11,091 nucleotides of DNA from assembly GCA_900544105.1 (NCBI GenBank), contig UQUC01000070.1, positions 1 through 11,091 on the forward strand. Reading direction: 5' to 3'. This document shows, piece after piece, positions 1 to 7,900 of the stretch. The notes beneath the pieces were generated by a model, which was given only the letters and a program-made list of their open reading frames with translations, did not search any database and had not been told where the DNA came from. A program made the position numbers and the translations under genes. Numbering within the stretch: position 1 is the first letter of the stretch; each line of letters opens with the position of its first letter. The DNA comes from an uncultured Oscillibacter sp. Its GTDB lineage: Bacteria; Bacillota; Clostridia; Oscillospirales; Oscillospiraceae.

Positions 1-2
1 TG

Positions 3-731
3 CATCCGGCGGGGTGGGCTGCCAGCCCACCTCGCCATATTGCGATTATTATGGACGGTAACGGCCGCTGGGCCACCCAGCGGGGGCTGCCCCGCACCGC
101 GGGACATAAGGCGGGGGCGGAGACCTTCCGCCGGATCGCCACCTACTGCAAGAACATCGGCGTCAAATACCTGACGGTCTACGCCTTTTCCACGGAAAAC
201 TGGAAGCGCTCGGAGACAGAGGTCTCCGCTATCATGGCGCTTTTGAAGAAGTACCTGCTGGAAGCCGTGAACACTATGGAGCGGGACCATATCCGCCTCC
301 ACTTCTTTGGTGACATGACTCCCATCGCGCCGGAGCTGCGGGCGTTGGCCCACGAGACGGACGAGATCACGGAGCATTTGTCCAAGGACGATTTTCAGGC
401 CAATGTCTGTCTGAACTACGGCGGCCGGGATGAGATCCTCCGGGCTGTCCGCCGGTTTGCGGCAGAGTGTGCGGAAGGGAAGCGGAAGCCGGAGGACCTG
501 GACGAAACGCTGTTTTCCACCTATCTGGACTCTGCCGGCATCCCGGACCCGGAACTGATCATCCGCCCCAGCGGGGAGCAGCGGCTGAGCAACTTCCTCC
601 TGTGGCAGTGTGCGTATTCCGAGTTCTATTACACGGATACCCTCTGGCCGGACTTCGATGAGGAGGAGCTGAACAAGGCTATCACCGCCTACCAGAGCCG
701 GGATCGCCGGTTCGGCGGTGTGAAGAAATAA
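3..731 (+). CDS. uppS: Isoprenyl transferase (undecaprenyl diphosphate synthase), 5' partial
   Basis: This cis-prenyltransferase adds isopentenyl diphosphate units to farnesyl diphosphate to make undecaprenyl diphosphate, the lipid carrier for peptidoglycan and wall polymers; it acts at the inner face of the membrane. The reading frame is open to the left edge and reads HPAGWAASPPRHIAIIMDGN, so the ATG at 51 is the internal Met of the conserved MDGNGR motif and not the start. The codon just before position 3 ends in TG, so the start could lie one base outside the window, giving about 243 residues, normal for the family. Visible family motifs are MDGNGRWA (catalytic Asp, phosphate-binding Arg), GHKAGA, YAFSTENWKR, NYGGRDEI, the IRPSGEQRLSNFLLWQ block (Pro where many homologues have Thr) and WPDFDEEE, followed by RRFGG near the C-terminus. 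It is the first visible gene of the run and ends 32 bases before cdsA. The identification is firm; the exact start is not. Confidence 0.95.
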   Translation, partial: HPAGWAASPPRHIAIIMDGNGRWATQRGLPRTAGHKAGAETFRRIATYCKNIGVKYLTVYAFSTENWKRSETEVSAIMALLKKYLLEAVNTMERDHIRLHFFGDMTPIAPELRALAHETDEITEHLSKDDFQANVCLNYGGRDEILRAVRRFAAECAEGKRKPEDLDETLFSTYLDSAGIPDPELIIRPSGEQRLSNFLLWQCAYSEFYYTDTLWPDFDEEELNKAITAYQSRDRRFGGVKK

Positions 732-763
732 GCCCTTACAGGTGTTGAAAGGACTGAAATTCT

Positions 764-1615
764 ATGTTGCAAAGATGGTTGATAGTTCTCATTGGCCTGC
801 CGCTGCTATTGGCGGCGCTGCTGCTGTGTCCGGACTGGGTGACGGTAATCGTGGTATGCGGCATTGCCGCTGCTGCGGCCTATGAGCTGTTGCACACGGC
901 GGGAAAGAAAGTGCCCAAGTGTGTCTACGCGTTTACCATTCTGGCTGCCGTGGCGCAGGAATGGGTCATCTATGACGCGCATACCTGGCAGTTTTATGAC
1001 AGTTATCAGTCCGTGGGCATGATCCGGATCCTGTGCATCCCGCTGGTGCTGCTGACGGTCCTGTTTTTCGTTGCCGTCAAGGGCTACGGAACGCCGAACG
1101 CCATGCCCTTTGCCGATGTTGCCACAGCGATGATGGGCGGCACAGTGTTTCCCATGATGTACAGCGCCATCTTCCTGCTGCGAATGGACGGATTGTACGG
1201 TAAGATGTATGTACTGCTGCCATTCTGCGTGGCATTTCTGGGAGACAGCTTTGCCATGTACGGCGGGATGCTGTTCGGAAAGCGGAAAATGGCCCCGGCG
1301 GTCAGCCCCCATAAGACGTGGGCGGGTTCTGTCGCCGGATTGATCGGCAGCGCCTTGGGGCTGGTGCTCTGGGGTGTGGTAGCCCGGATGTGGCTGGGCT
1401 ACGAGCCGAACTACCTGAATCTGGTCCTGGCCGGTCTGGTGACCAACGCCATCGGGCAATTGGGCGATCTCGCCATGTCCCTCATCAAGCGGGAGGCGGG
1501 CGTGAAGGATTACAGCCACATTTTCCTGACCCACGGCGGAATGTTGGACCGGTTCGATTCCACCCTGTTTATCACTCCGTGGATCTATTTGTTTGTGTGC
1601 GCGGGTATGCTTTAA
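764..1615 (+). CDS. cdsA: Phosphatidate cytidylyltransferase (CDP-diglyceride synthase)
   Basis: This integral membrane enzyme converts phosphatidic acid and CTP to CDP-diacylglycerol, the branch point for phosphatidylglycerol and other phospholipids. The 283-residue protein is mostly hydrophobic, with several membrane segments starting at the N-terminus (LIVLIGLPLLLAALLL). The C-terminal family signature is complete at residues 239-266: S-L-I-K-R, then K-D, then HGGMLDRFDS, containing the metal-binding and catalytic acidic residues. An SPHKTWAG segment near residue 180, also typical of the family, precedes it. The length is usual. A good ribosome site, AAAGGA at 748-753, lies 10 bases before the ATG. 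It sits between uppS and dxr, as in other Bacillota, and is probably co-transcribed with them. Confidence 0.96.
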   Translation: MLQRWLIVLIGLPLLLAALLLCPDWVTVIVVCGIAAAAAYELLHTAGKKVPKCVYAFTILAAVAQEWVIYDAHTWQFYDSYQSVGMIRILCIPLVLLTVLFFVAVKGYGTPNAMPFADVATAMMGGTVFPMMYSAIFLLRMDGLYGKMYVLLPFCVAFLGDSFAMYGGMLFGKRKMAPAVSPHKTWAGSVAGLIGSALGLVLWGVVARMWLGYEPNYLNLVLAGLVTNAIGQLGDLAMSLIKREAGVKDYSHIFLTHGGMLDRFDSTLFITPWIYLFVCAGML

Positions 1616-1622
1616 GAGACAT

Positions 1623-1628
1623 AGAGGA
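1623..1628 (+). promoter_or_regulatory. Ribosome binding site that sets the dxr start
   Basis: AGAGGA lies 6 bases before the ATG at 1635 and 9 bases before a second in-frame ATG at 1638. No such site precedes the earlier in-frame ATG at 1593, which lies inside cdsA. This supports starting dxr at 1635 (or 1638). Confidence 0.6.
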
Positions 1629-1634
1629 CATACT

Positions 1635-2795
1635 ATGATGAATACGATCTCAATATTGGGCTCCACCGGCTCCATCGGCCGACAGACCTTGGATGTGGCG
1701 GAGCAGTTAGGACTTCAGGTGGCGGCACTGACCGCCAATTCCAACGTGGAGCGAATGGAGGCCCAGTGCCGGAAGTTCCGTCCCCGCCTGGCGGTGATGA
1801 CGGAGGTAGCGGCCGCAAAGGAACTGGCAGTTCGTTTGCAGGACACGTCTGTAAAGGTGTTAGCCGGTACAGATGCTCTGGCGGACGCCGCCGTGATCCC
1901 GGAGGCGGAAACGGTGGTCACCGCCGTGGTAGGTATGGTGGGATTGAAGGCCACGCTGGCCGCCATCCGGGAGAAAAAGCGTATCGCCTTAGCCAATAAG
2001 GAGACTTTGGTCTGCGCCGGTGAACTGGTGATGAGTGAGGCAGACCGCTGCGGTGCGGAGATCATACCGGTGGACAGCGAGCATTCCGCCATCTTCCAGT
2101 GCTTACAGGGCTGTGCCGACCGTCGGGAGATCCGGCGGCTGATCCTGACCTGCTCCGGCGGTCCCTTCCGGGGGATGGGCCGGGACGAGGTGGGACGCAT
2201 GACCAGGGCTGACGCCCTGCGACACCCTAACTGGACGATGGGCCCCAAGATCACCGTGGACTGCTCCACGCTGATGAACAAGGGGCTGGAGGTCATCGAG
2301 GCCATGCGACTATACCGTCTGCCGCTGGCGCAGGTGTCCGTCATGGTGCATCCGCAGAGTATCGTTCACTCCATGGTGGAATTTAAGGACGGAGCCGTCC
2401 TCGCCCAGCTTGGCACACCGGATATGCGACTGCCCATCCGCTATGCCATGACCTATCCAGAGCGAGGGGAGAACCCGGCACCGCCGCTGGACCTTTTGAA
2501 CAGCCCACCCCTGACCTTCTCGGAACCAGACCGGGAGACTTTTCCCTGCCTCCGTCTGGCGGAGGAGGCGGCCGAGGCGGGCGGCACGGCCTGCGCCATT
2601 CTGAACGGCGCTAACGAGGAGGCTGTCCGGCTGTTTTTGGCGGAAAAAATAGGCTTTTATGACATTTCTGACCTGGTTGCGGCGGCGCGGGCGGCTGTCC
2701 CGGTGACGCAAGCACCCTCGTTGGAGGAAATTTTATCAGCGGACCACGCCGCTCGAGAGGTCGTGAAGTCCGCGTTTGCAAGGAGACATTCATGA
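1635..2795 (+). CDS. dxr: 1-deoxy-D-xylulose 5-phosphate reductoisomerase
   Basis: This cytoplasmic enzyme uses NADPH and a divalent metal to convert 1-deoxy-D-xylulose 5-phosphate to 2-C-methyl-D-erythritol 4-phosphate, the first committed step of the MEP isoprenoid pathway; the family is the target of fosmidomycin. With the start at 1635 it has 386 residues, normal for the family, and the NADPH-binding loop GSTGSIG falls at residues 9-15. Other motifs are ALANKETLV, the metal ligands in PVDSEHSAI (D147, E149) and STLMNKGLE (E219), LTCSGGPFR, and MVHPQSIVHSMVEF. The frame is open back to an ATG at 1593, which would add 14 residues unlike the family and overlap cdsA by 23 bases, so that start is not used here. 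The gene starts 19 bases after cdsA, and its stop overlaps the rseP start (ATGA), suggesting translational coupling. Its neighbour ispG acts later in the same pathway. Confidence 0.96.
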   Translation: MMNTISILGSTGSIGRQTLDVAEQLGLQVAALTANSNVERMEAQCRKFRPRLAVMTEVAAAKELAVRLQDTSVKVLAGTDALADAAVIPEAETVVTAVVGMVGLKATLAAIREKKRIALANKETLVCAGELVMSEADRCGAEIIPVDSEHSAIFQCLQGCADRREIRRLILTCSGGPFRGMGRDEVGRMTRADALRHPNWTMGPKITVDCSTLMNKGLEVIEAMRLYRLPLAQVSVMVHPQSIVHSMVEFKDGAVLAQLGTPDMRLPIRYAMTYPERGENPAPPLDLLNSPPLTFSEPDRETFPCLRLAEEAAEAGGTACAILNGANEEAVRLFLAEKIGFYDISDLVAAARAAVPVTQAPSLEEILSADHAAREVVKSAFARRHS

Positions 2796-3883
2796 GTTTT
2801 GTCTATATCCTGGCGGCAATCCTGATTTTTGGTGTGCTCATCGCCGTGCATGAGCTGGGCCACTTTCTGGCGGCAAAGCTCTGCGGCGTACAGGTCAACG
2901 AGTTTTCTATCGGCATGGGCCCTGCCATCTGGTACCGGAAGAAGGGGGAGACGGCCTATTCCTTCCGGATCCTGCCCATCGGCGGCTATTGCGCTATGGA
3001 GGGGGAGGACGGAGACACGGGCAATGCCCGGGCCTTCACCCGTCAGGGCTTCTGGAAAAAATTTGTGATCTTAGCCGCCGGTGCGTTCATGAATTTCCTG
3101 ACGGGACTGCTGATCGTGGCGATCCTGTTCAGCAGCGCCGGGACCTTCTTCGTGGACGGGATCGCGGGCCTTGCCCCGGAGGTGTCCCGGACCGGGGAAA
3201 ACAGTTTACAGGCCGGGGACCAGATCTACAAGATCAACGGCTGGCGCACTTATTTCAGCGGCGACGCCCAGATGTTTCTGAACTATTCCGATGAAACGGC
3301 GGATATTGAGGTTGTCCGTGACGGGCAGCATATTCTGGTGGAAAATGTCTCCCGGCAGACCTGCACCGACCAGAAGGGGGAGCCTTATCAGGGCTTTGGC
3401 CTGTATGTGGGGCGGTTGCCTGTCCCGGCCACCGTATCCAACCGCATCCGTTACACCTGGTATCAGACTATGGATTTTGTGCAGATGGTGTGGTTCAGTT
3501 TGGGCCAGCTTGTTACCGGCGGAGCCGGGCTCAACGACCTCAGCGGGCCGGTAGGGATTGTGACCACCATCAAGGACGTGGGCACCGAGGCCCAGGAAAC
3601 GGCGGAGCAGAACGATCAAAACGGTCTGTTGGCCGCGGCGGAGAGCATCGCCTATTTCGCAGCGCTGATCGCCGTGAATCTGGCGGTGATGAATCTGCTG
3701 CCCTTACCGGCGCTGGATGGCGGGCGGATCTTTTTCCTGCTGGTGGACGCAGTTTCCATAGCACTGTTCAAGCGGAAGGTACCGGAGAAATATCAGGCGG
3801 CCATCAACACGGCGGGCTTTGTCCTGCTGATGGGCTTTATGCTGCTGGTAACATTCCAGGATGTATTTAAATTGGTAAAGTAG
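2792..3883 (+). CDS. rseP: Site-2 intramembrane zinc metalloprotease, RseP family
   Basis: This membrane-embedded protease cuts transmembrane substrates such as anti-sigma factors or remnant signal peptides within the bilayer; the substrate here is unknown. The 363-residue protein has a first membrane helix carrying the zinc-binding HELGH motif (H20, E21, H24), and the conserved region around IGMGPAIW and LPIGGY. A second hydrophobic segment is near residues 90-113, followed by a PDZ-like region about 120-200. The C-terminal membrane part holds NLAVMNLLPLPALDGGRI, whose D309 is the third zinc ligand, and a final hydrophobic helix. All catalytic residues are present and the length is normal. 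An AAGGAG ribosome site at 2780-2785 lies 6 bases before the ATG, inside the end of dxr. Its place after dxr matches the Bacillota gene order; B. subtilis RasP and E. coli RseP are the well-known relatives. Confidence 0.95.
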   Translation: MSFVYILAAILIFGVLIAVHELGHFLAAKLCGVQVNEFSIGMGPAIWYRKKGETAYSFRILPIGGYCAMEGEDGDTGNARAFTRQGFWKKFVILAAGAFMNFLTGLLIVAILFSSAGTFFVDGIAGLAPEVSRTGENSLQAGDQIYKINGWRTYFSGDAQMFLNYSDETADIEVVRDGQHILVENVSRQTCTDQKGEPYQGFGLYVGRLPVPATVSNRIRYTWYQTMDFVQMVWFSLGQLVTGGAGLNDLSGPVGIVTTIKDVGTEAQETAEQNDQNGLLAAAESIAYFAALIAVNLAVMNLLPLPALDGGRIFFLLVDAVSIALFKRKVPEKYQAAINTAGFVLLMGFMLLVTFQDVFKLVK

Positions 3884-3892
3884 GCGATCAAT

Positions 3893-4930
3893 ATGACAAA
3901 GAAATTGATGATTGGCAAGGTGGCTGTGGGCGGCGGCGCCCCCGTGTCCATCCAGTCCATGTGCAATACGAAAACCGACGATGTGGCCGCTACTGTGGCC
4001 CAGATCCACGCATTAGAGGATGCCGGATGCGAGATCATCCGGGTGGCGGTTCCGGATGAGGACGCTGCCAAGGCGGTAGACAAGATCAAGGAGCAGATCG
4101 CTATTCCCCTGATCGCGGACATCCACTTCAACTACAAGCTGGCGCTCATGTGCGCTGAGCGGGGCATCGACGCTCTGCGGATCAATCCCGGCAATATCGG
4201 CGGGGAGGAGAAGGTCCGTGCGGTGGCGGAAGCCTGCCGCCAGAGGAGCATCCCCATCCGCATTGGCGTCAACGGCGGCTCTTTGGAAAAGGAACTGCGG
4301 GCCAAGTACGGCGGTGTGACCGCCGAGGCGCTGGTAGAGAGCGCTATGGGCCATGTCCGTCTGCTGAACCGGTTCAATTTTGACGATATCTGCATTTCCG
4401 TGAAATGCTCCGATGTGCCGCTGACCATGCGGGCCTACACGCTGTTGAGCCAGCAGACGGACTACCCGCTGCATCTGGGCGTCACCGAGGCCGGAACGCC
4501 CTCTATGGGTATGGTGAAGTCCGCCATGGGCATCGGTGGATTGCTGTGCATGGGCATCGGCGATACCATTCGGGTGACCCTGACAGCGGACCCGGTGGAG
4601 GAGATCTACGCCGCCAAAAAGATCCTGCGGGCGGCAGGACTGCGGAAGGAGGGCGTGAATCTCATCGCCTGTCCCACCTGCGGCCGCACCCGGATTGACC
4701 TGATCCCTATGGCGGAGGAAGTGGAGCGCCGGCTGGCCAACTGCAAGAAGAATATCACGGTGGCGGTAATGGGCTGTGCGGTCAACGGTCCCGGAGAAGC
4801 TGCCGCCGCGGATGTTGGCATCGCCGGCGGCAAGGGCGAGGGCCTGATTTTCCGCAAAGGAGAGATCCTTTACAAGGTGCCTCAGGAGCGGCTTGTAGAC
4901 GCATTGATGGAGGAAATCGAAAAGCTGTAA
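3893..4930 (+). CDS. ispG: 4-hydroxy-3-methylbut-2-enyl diphosphate synthase, flavodoxin/ferredoxin-dependent
   Basis: IspG (GcpE) is an iron-sulfur enzyme that reductively opens methylerythritol cyclodiphosphate to HMBPP, the next-to-last step of the MEP pathway. The 345-residue protein begins with the expected GGGAPVSIQSM segment, continues as a TIM-barrel domain with ADIHFNYKLAL and ALRINPGNIG, and ends with the cluster-binding domain. The [4Fe-4S] ligands are C260 and C263 (in ACPTCGRTR) and C295 (in GCAVNGPGEA), with E302 as the known fourth ligand. Oxygen sensitivity of the cluster is known for the family. It starts 9 bases after the rseP stop with no convincing ribosome site of its own, so translation probably depends on coupling with rseP. 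B. subtilis has proS rather than ispG between rseP and polC; the arrangement seen here is common among Clostridia. Confidence 0.96.
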   Translation: MTKKLMIGKVAVGGGAPVSIQSMCNTKTDDVAATVAQIHALEDAGCEIIRVAVPDEDAAKAVDKIKEQIAIPLIADIHFNYKLALMCAERGIDALRINPGNIGGEEKVRAVAEACRQRSIPIRIGVNGGSLEKELRAKYGGVTAEALVESAMGHVRLLNRFNFDDICISVKCSDVPLTMRAYTLLSQQTDYPLHLGVTEAGTPSMGMVKSAMGIGGLLCMGIGDTIRVTLTADPVEEIYAAKKILRAAGLRKEGVNLIACPTCGRTRIDLIPMAEEVERRLANCKKNITVAVMGCAVNGPGEAAAADVGIAGGKGEGLIFRKGEILYKVPQERLVDALMEEIEKL

Positions 4931-4965
4931 GCGGCTTTTACATAAGATAGGGGAAAGAAGGACGC

Positions 4966-7900
4966 ATGTCGAGAGAGATACCGTTTTTTGAATTATTCGC
5001 ACAGCTGCAGCTCTCCCCGGAGCTGCGGCTAAAGCTGTTGGGGACGGTGATCGCCAGCGCCTGCATCCATCAGGACACCCTCTCAATGGAGCTGGCGATG
5101 ATCGTGAAGCACCCTCTGGAGCCGTCGGATCTGGACGAGCTAAATAGTGCCATCCGCAACGGCTACGGACTGAACGAAGTGCGATTCCGGGTCACGCTAA
5201 AGGAGGAACAGCTGCCCTCTCAGTGGAAGGCGGCGGCCGCGCCATCCGCCCCGTCCGGGGGAGGTCCATCAGGGCCGGTCCTGATGGGCAACCCCATCAA
5301 GGTCAAGCCCGTGGAAATGAAGACGCTGGATCTGAAAATGGGCAATGCCACGGTAAGCGGCAAGGTGTTCTCCGTGGAATGTGTGGAGACCCGGCGACCC
5401 GGTATGTGGCGGCTCCATGTGGAGATGACGGACTACACCAGCTCCGTGGCCGTCCATAAAAACCTGACGGAAAAGGAAGCCAAGGGCCTGGATGGGAAGA
5501 TCAATCCCGGTATGTGGCTGTGCGTTCAGGGCAAGATGGAGCCTACCTGGGACGGCAAGGACATTCAGCTCAATCCCTACCACATCAACGTCATCCAGCA
5601 CGAGGAACGGCAGGATACCGCCCCGGTGAAGCGCGTGGAGCTGCATCTCCACACGAAAATGAGCAATATGGACGCCTTGACGGACACGAAGGAGGTCATC
5701 AAGGAGGCCATCCGCTGGGGGCATCCGGCTATCGCCATTACGGACCACGGCGTGGCCCAGTCCTTCCCGGACGCCTGGCACGCCGCCGGGGACAAGATCA
5801 AGATCCTCTACGGCGTAGAGGGATACTTTATCAACAACGTGGACGACCGCATCGCCGTCCATGGCCGGGGAGACTGCGGACTGGACGACGAGTTCGTCTG
5901 CTTCGATATTGAGACCACCGGCTTGAAGGTGGACCGGGAGGCCATCACGGAGATCGGCGCGGTGGTGCTGAAAAACGGCGAGATATCCGAGCGGTTCCAG
6001 ACCTTTGTGAATCCCAACCGCCGCCTGACACCGGAGATCATCGGCCTTACCGGCATCACGGATGAAATGTTGAAGGACGCCCCCCAGCTGAAGGACGCCC
6101 TGACGGAATTTCTGAAATTCGTCAACGGTCGGCCCTTGGCTGCCCACAACGCGGAATTCGACATCGGGTTTATCCGGGCAGGCTGCAAAAAGGTGGGCCT
6201 GGAATTTGACCCCACCTATGTGGACTCCCTGATCTTAGCCCAGAACCTACTGCCAGGTCTCGGCAAGTACAAGTTGGACATTGTGGCGGACCATCTGGAC
6301 CTGCCCGCCTTCAATCACCATCGGGCCAGCGACGATGCCGCCACGGTGGGCTACATGCTGATCCCGTTCTGGAAAATGCTCCATGAGCGGGAGATCCATA
6401 CCCTCCAGGCCGTCAATAAGGAGATGGAAAAGCTGCGGCCACTGGGCAGCAAGTCCAACCGTTTCCCCAAGCACATCATTATTCTGGCCCGGAACAAGGT
6501 GGGGTTGAAAAATCTCTACCAGTTGATCTCCGCTTCCAACCTGAAATATTTCAAGCGGGTGCCCACCATCCCCAAAAGCGAACTGATGGCCCATCGGGAG
6601 GGTCTGATCATCGGCTCCGCCTGCGAAGCCGGCGAGCTATTCAAGGCTGTGGTGGATCACAAGGACTGGGACGAGTTGAAGCGCATCGCGTCCTTTTACG
6701 ACTATCTGGAAATTCAGCCCCTGTGCAACAACGCCTTCATGCTCCGCAACGGCGAGGCACGGAGCGAGGAGGACCTGCGGGAATTCAACCGCACCATCGT
6801 CCGCCTCGGCGAGGAGCTGGGGAAACCCGTCTGCGCCACCGGCGACGTCCATTTCCGGGAGCCGGAGGACGAAGTGTACCGACACATCCTGCTGGCGTCC
6901 AAAAAGTTCCCGGACGCCAACGAGCCTCTGCCGATCTACTTCAAGACCACGCAGGAAATGCTGGAGGAATTTCAGTATCTGGGGGAGGAAAAGGCTTACG
7001 AGGTGGTGGTCACCAACACCCGTCTGGTGGCGGATCAGATCGAGACCTTCGAGCTGCTGCCGGCGGAGCTATTCCCGCCCCGGCTGGAAAATTCTGAGGA
7101 GGACCTGAACCGTCTGGTCTGGGAAAAGGTTCACCGGCTCTACGGCGAGGACCCACCACAGCTGATCGTGGACCGCCTGAACGTGGAGCTGGGCGGTATT
7201 CTGGGCAAGTACGACGTGGTGTACATGTCCGCCCAGAAGCTGGTGCAGCGCAGCAACGAATGCGGCTATCTGGTTGGCTCACGAGGCTCCGTCGGCTCGT
7301 CCCTGGTGGCCTATATGTCCGGCATTACGGAGGTCAACTCCCTGCCGCCCCACTACCGCTGTCCTAAGTGCAAAAACAGCGAATTCATCCTGGATGGCAG
7401 CTACGGCTGCGGCGCGGATATGCCGGATAAGGTCTGCCCTGTCTGCGGTACGCAGTACATCAAGGACGGCTTTGACATTCCCTTTGAAACGTTCCTGGGC
7501 TTCGGCGGCGGCAAGGTGCCGGACATCGACCTGAATTTCTCCGGCGAATACCAGGCCCGGGCCCACCGTCACGCTATTGAGATGTTCGGCGAGACCCAGG
7601 TGTTCCGGGCGGGTACCATCGGTACTCTGGCGGAAAAGACGGCCTACGGCTTTGTGAAGAAGTATCTGGAGGAGAATGGCATTGTGGCCTGCCGGGCGGA
7701 GGAAAACCGCCTGACCCTGGGCTGCGTGGGCGTCCGCCGTACCACGGGCCAGCACCCCGGCGGCCTGGTGGTGGTCCCGGACGACAAGGATATGGAGGAC
7801 TTCTGTCCAGTGCAGCACCCGGCGGACGCCGATGATTCCGACACCATCACCACCCATTTTGAATACCACTCCATGGAGGCCAACATCCTGAAGTTGGATA

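Noticed and set aside
51..53. ATG at 51 as the uppS start
   Set aside because: It is the Met of the conserved IIMDGNGR motif; the frame continues to the left edge with the expected PPRHIAI residues.
1593..1634. Upstream in-frame ATG for dxr
   Set aside because: It lies inside cdsA, lacks a ribosome site, and adds 14 residues before the nucleotide-binding strand that other Dxr proteins do not have.
806..1675. 289-codon minus-strand open frame opposite cdsA
   Set aside because: His/Gln-rich shadow translation opposite a membrane protein gene with a complete signature.
4013..5086. 357-codon minus-strand open frame across ispG and the start of polC
   Set aside because: It spans two real genes and their gap on the opposite strand and shows no domain; a composition shadow.
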